Origin: JAAYCB01 sp012744395 | GTDB taxonomy: Bacteria > Planctomycetota > Planctomycetia > Pirellulales > Thermoguttaceae | DNA: 6,551 nt | Direction: 5' to 3' | Assembly (NCBI GenBank): GCA_028703175.1 | Contig: JAQVNJ010000197.1 | Location: 1 to 6,551, forward strand | Shown here: in pieces, positions 5,980 through 6,551 of the stretch | Layout of the letters: every line of letters starts with the position of its first letter | How positions within the stretch are numbered: the first letter of the stretch is position 1 | Made by a program: the position numbers and the translations under genes | The notes under the pieces: generated by a model | What the model saw: only the letters and a program-made list of their open reading frames with translations | Database searches by the model: none | Told to the model about the DNA's origin: nothing

Positions 5980-6009
5980 CGCGGCGGCCCGGCCACCGGG
6001 GCCGCCGCG
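5980..6009 (-). promoter_or_regulatory. GC-rich 11-bp hairpin just before the transsulfuration gene
   Basis: CGCGGCGGCCC (5980-5990) and GGGCCGCCGCG (5999-6009) are exact inverted repeats around an 8-base loop. In the minus-strand message the stem ends about 15 bases before the AGGA ribosome-binding site and about 25 before the ATG. It may protect the 5' end or influence translation; it lacks a T-run and is not a terminator. Confidence 0.45.
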
Positions 6010-6077
6010 CGTTTTGTATAGCGGAAAGACCAACCGACAGGGGACAAGCCGCCGGGCAGGGTACCCTCCGTGGGCAT

Positions 6078-6115
6078 AAAAAAACCGCGACAGGCGCCCT
6101 CAGGGGCGGTCGCGG
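6078..6115 (-). terminator. Strong intrinsic terminator facing left
   Basis: CCGCGAC (6085-6091) pairs with GTCGCGG (6109-6115), and inside it CGCCC (6095-6099) pairs with GGGCG (6104-6108) around TCAG, with a three-base AGG bulge. On the minus strand the stem is followed at once by seven T (plus 6078-6084), the classic rho-independent form. It ends transcription coming from the right, about 120 bases upstream of the transsulfuration gene on the same strand. No minus-strand gene is visible to its right, so it either insulates the gene or acts inside its leader as an attenuator. Confidence 0.8.
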
Positions 6116-6270
6116 CTGTGCTTCGTTTCAGTTGAATCGCAAAAGGCTGGCGAAACGGACCTTGGCGATGGCACTTTAGCAGTTGTGGCTGCAAGCGGCC
6201 GCAAATCCCATCTCAAACCCTATTTTATCCCGTGCCGAAGCCCTCCGCAAGTTGGCCAAACCCGCCCCAC

Positions 6271-6282
6271 CGGCAATTGCCG
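6271..6282. repeat. 12-bp perfect palindrome CGGCAATTGCCG
   Basis: A fully self-complementary 12-mer lying 13 bases before the first direct repeat. It could be a protein-binding site or part of the transposon's end structure; there is no further evidence for either. Confidence 0.35.
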
Positions 6283-6294
6283 AACGGAGACAAA

Positions 6295-6327
6295 GGAAAA
6301 GGTGCCACCCACAAATCTGCTTGATAC
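6295..6327 (+). repeat. 33-bp direct repeat, copy 1
   Basis: Begins GGAAAAGGTGCCACCCACAA and ends in TTGATAC. It matches copy 2 at 31 of 33 positions, 61 bases apart start to start. Its last part gives TTGATA, a weaker version of the -35 hexamer that copy 2 supplies. A truncated third copy, GGAAAAGGTGC, lies between at 6341-6351. The position just upstream of a Y1-type transposase suggests transposon-end or REP-like sequence. Confidence 0.8.
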
Positions 6328-6355
6328 CCGCGTGAAAAACGGAAAAGGTGCTGCC

Positions 6356-6388
6356 GGAAAAGGTGCCACCCATAAATCTGCTTGACAC
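6356..6388 (+). repeat. 33-bp direct repeat, copy 2
   Basis: Differs from copy 1 by T for C in ACCCATAAA and by C for T in TTGACAC. The second change creates a perfect TTGACA, used here as the -35 box of the predicted transposase promoter. The truncated copy at 6341-6351 abuts it with four bases between. Confidence 0.8.
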
Positions 6389-6409
6389 ATGCATCGTTTC
6401 GGCTAGATT
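6382..6409 (+). promoter_or_regulatory. Predicted transposase promoter
   Basis: TTGACA at 6382-6387 is a perfect -35 box, followed after 16 bases by TAGATT (6404-6409), which keeps four of six -10 positions including the first and last. Initiation would be near 6416, giving a leader of about 54 bases to the ATG at 6470. Confidence 0.5.
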
Positions 6410-6469
6410 GATGTACATGCGTATCGTCACCAAGGTTCTTACCGACCCTTTCCATGGGAGGGCCGTCCG

Positions 6470-6551
6470 ATGGCGAGGATTCCACGCGGTTTGATCATCG
6501 ACGAGTCGAGAGTGGGCATCTACCATTGCGTCCAGCGCTGCGTGCGGCGGG
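6470..6551 (+). CDS. IS200/Y1-like (RAYT-type) transposase, N-terminal end (partial)
   Basis: The first 27 codons of a gene that leaves the window: MARIPRGLIIDESRVGIYHC followed by VQRCVRR. The MAR-x-PR opening, a hydrophobic strand and then VG-x-YH-C-x-x-RC-VRR correspond to the start of the Y1 (HUH-related) transposase domain in REP-associated tyrosine transposases, and this exact style is familiar from planctomycete genomes. The catalytic HUH and tyrosine lie beyond the edge, so activity cannot be judged. GGGAGG at 6456-6461 is a good ribosome-binding site 8 bases before the ATG; the ATG at 6454 is out of frame and is rejected. The direct repeats and promoter directly upstream probably belong to this element. 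Confidence 0.7.
   Translation, partial: MARIPRGLIIDESRVGIYHCVQRCVRR

Larger units (their letters stand above)
5956..6469. other. Regulatory and repeat-rich region between transsulfuration gene and transposase
   Basis: About 510 bases between divergent genes with no convincing coding frame; an open minus-strand frame at 5952-6194 runs straight through the terminator hairpin and is not believable. The left part carries a GC hairpin, a TATACA -10-like hexamer on the minus strand (plus 6015-6020) without a good -35 box, and a terminator. The stretch 6116-6270 shows nothing I recognise. A 12-bp palindrome, direct repeats and a promoter occupy the right part and probably belong to the transposon. 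Confidence 0.5.

Noticed and set aside
5952..6194. An 80-codon minus-strand frame overlapping the transsulfuration gene start
   Set aside because: It reads through a strong terminator hairpin and a GC hairpin and has no conserved features.
6176..6526. Minus-strand frames opposite the transposase start
   Set aside because: They are antisense to the repeats, promoter and the recognisable transposase N-terminus.
1..6551. tRNA genes, rRNA or a CRISPR array
   Set aside because: No T-loop/acceptor pattern, rRNA segment or regularly spaced repeat-spacer series was seen on either strand; the only direct repeats are the short sets at 1668-1687 and 6295-6388.

Overview
The window looks like a high-GC bacterial chromosome, most probably from Planctomycetota. 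The clue is the start of an IS200/Y1-like transposase at the right edge, which has the N-terminus I associate with planctomycete genomes. The housekeeping genes are consistent with this but not diagnostic, so the taxonomic call is moderate.

Layout. (1) Positions 1-122 are the 3' end of argC. (2) About 2.1 kb of visibly less GC-rich DNA follows. It carries a compact type II restriction-modification module: a BglII/BstYI-like restriction endonuclease (196-780, +) that converges on and overlaps an MT-A70-family adenine methyltransferase (692-1384, -). Beyond a gene-poor control region (1385-1742) lies a 62-residue ribbon-helix-helix-like protein (1743-1931, +). (3) argJ (2198-3391, +) resumes arginine biosynthesis, so the module sits between two arg genes that are neighbours in many bacteria. 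(4) A nucleotidyltransferase-HD domain protein (3526-4644, +) converges on a PLP-dependent cystathionine gamma-synthase-family enzyme (4747-5955, -). (5) The last 600 bases hold a GC-rich hairpin and a strong intrinsic terminator on the minus strand, a pair of 33-bp direct repeats, a promoter, and the first 27 codons of the transposase.

How the parts may work together. The control region contains a good sigma70-type promoter facing the methyltransferase (TTGACT-N16-TACAAT). Its spacer is filled by two TTGTAGCTA repeats 11 bp apart, one of them part of a perfect palindrome. Back to back with it is a second promoter (TTGAGT-N16-TATAAT), placed so close to the small gene that its transcript should be leaderless. 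This is the arrangement expected if the small protein regulates the methyltransferase, taking the place that an HTH controller (C) protein has in other systems. That role is inference. The endonuclease has an excellent Shine-Dalgarno sequence but no clear promoter of its own, so it may be read from the arg operon. ArgC and ArgJ act in the acetyl-ornithine route to arginine, and the PLP enzyme acts in methionine/cysteine transsulfuration.
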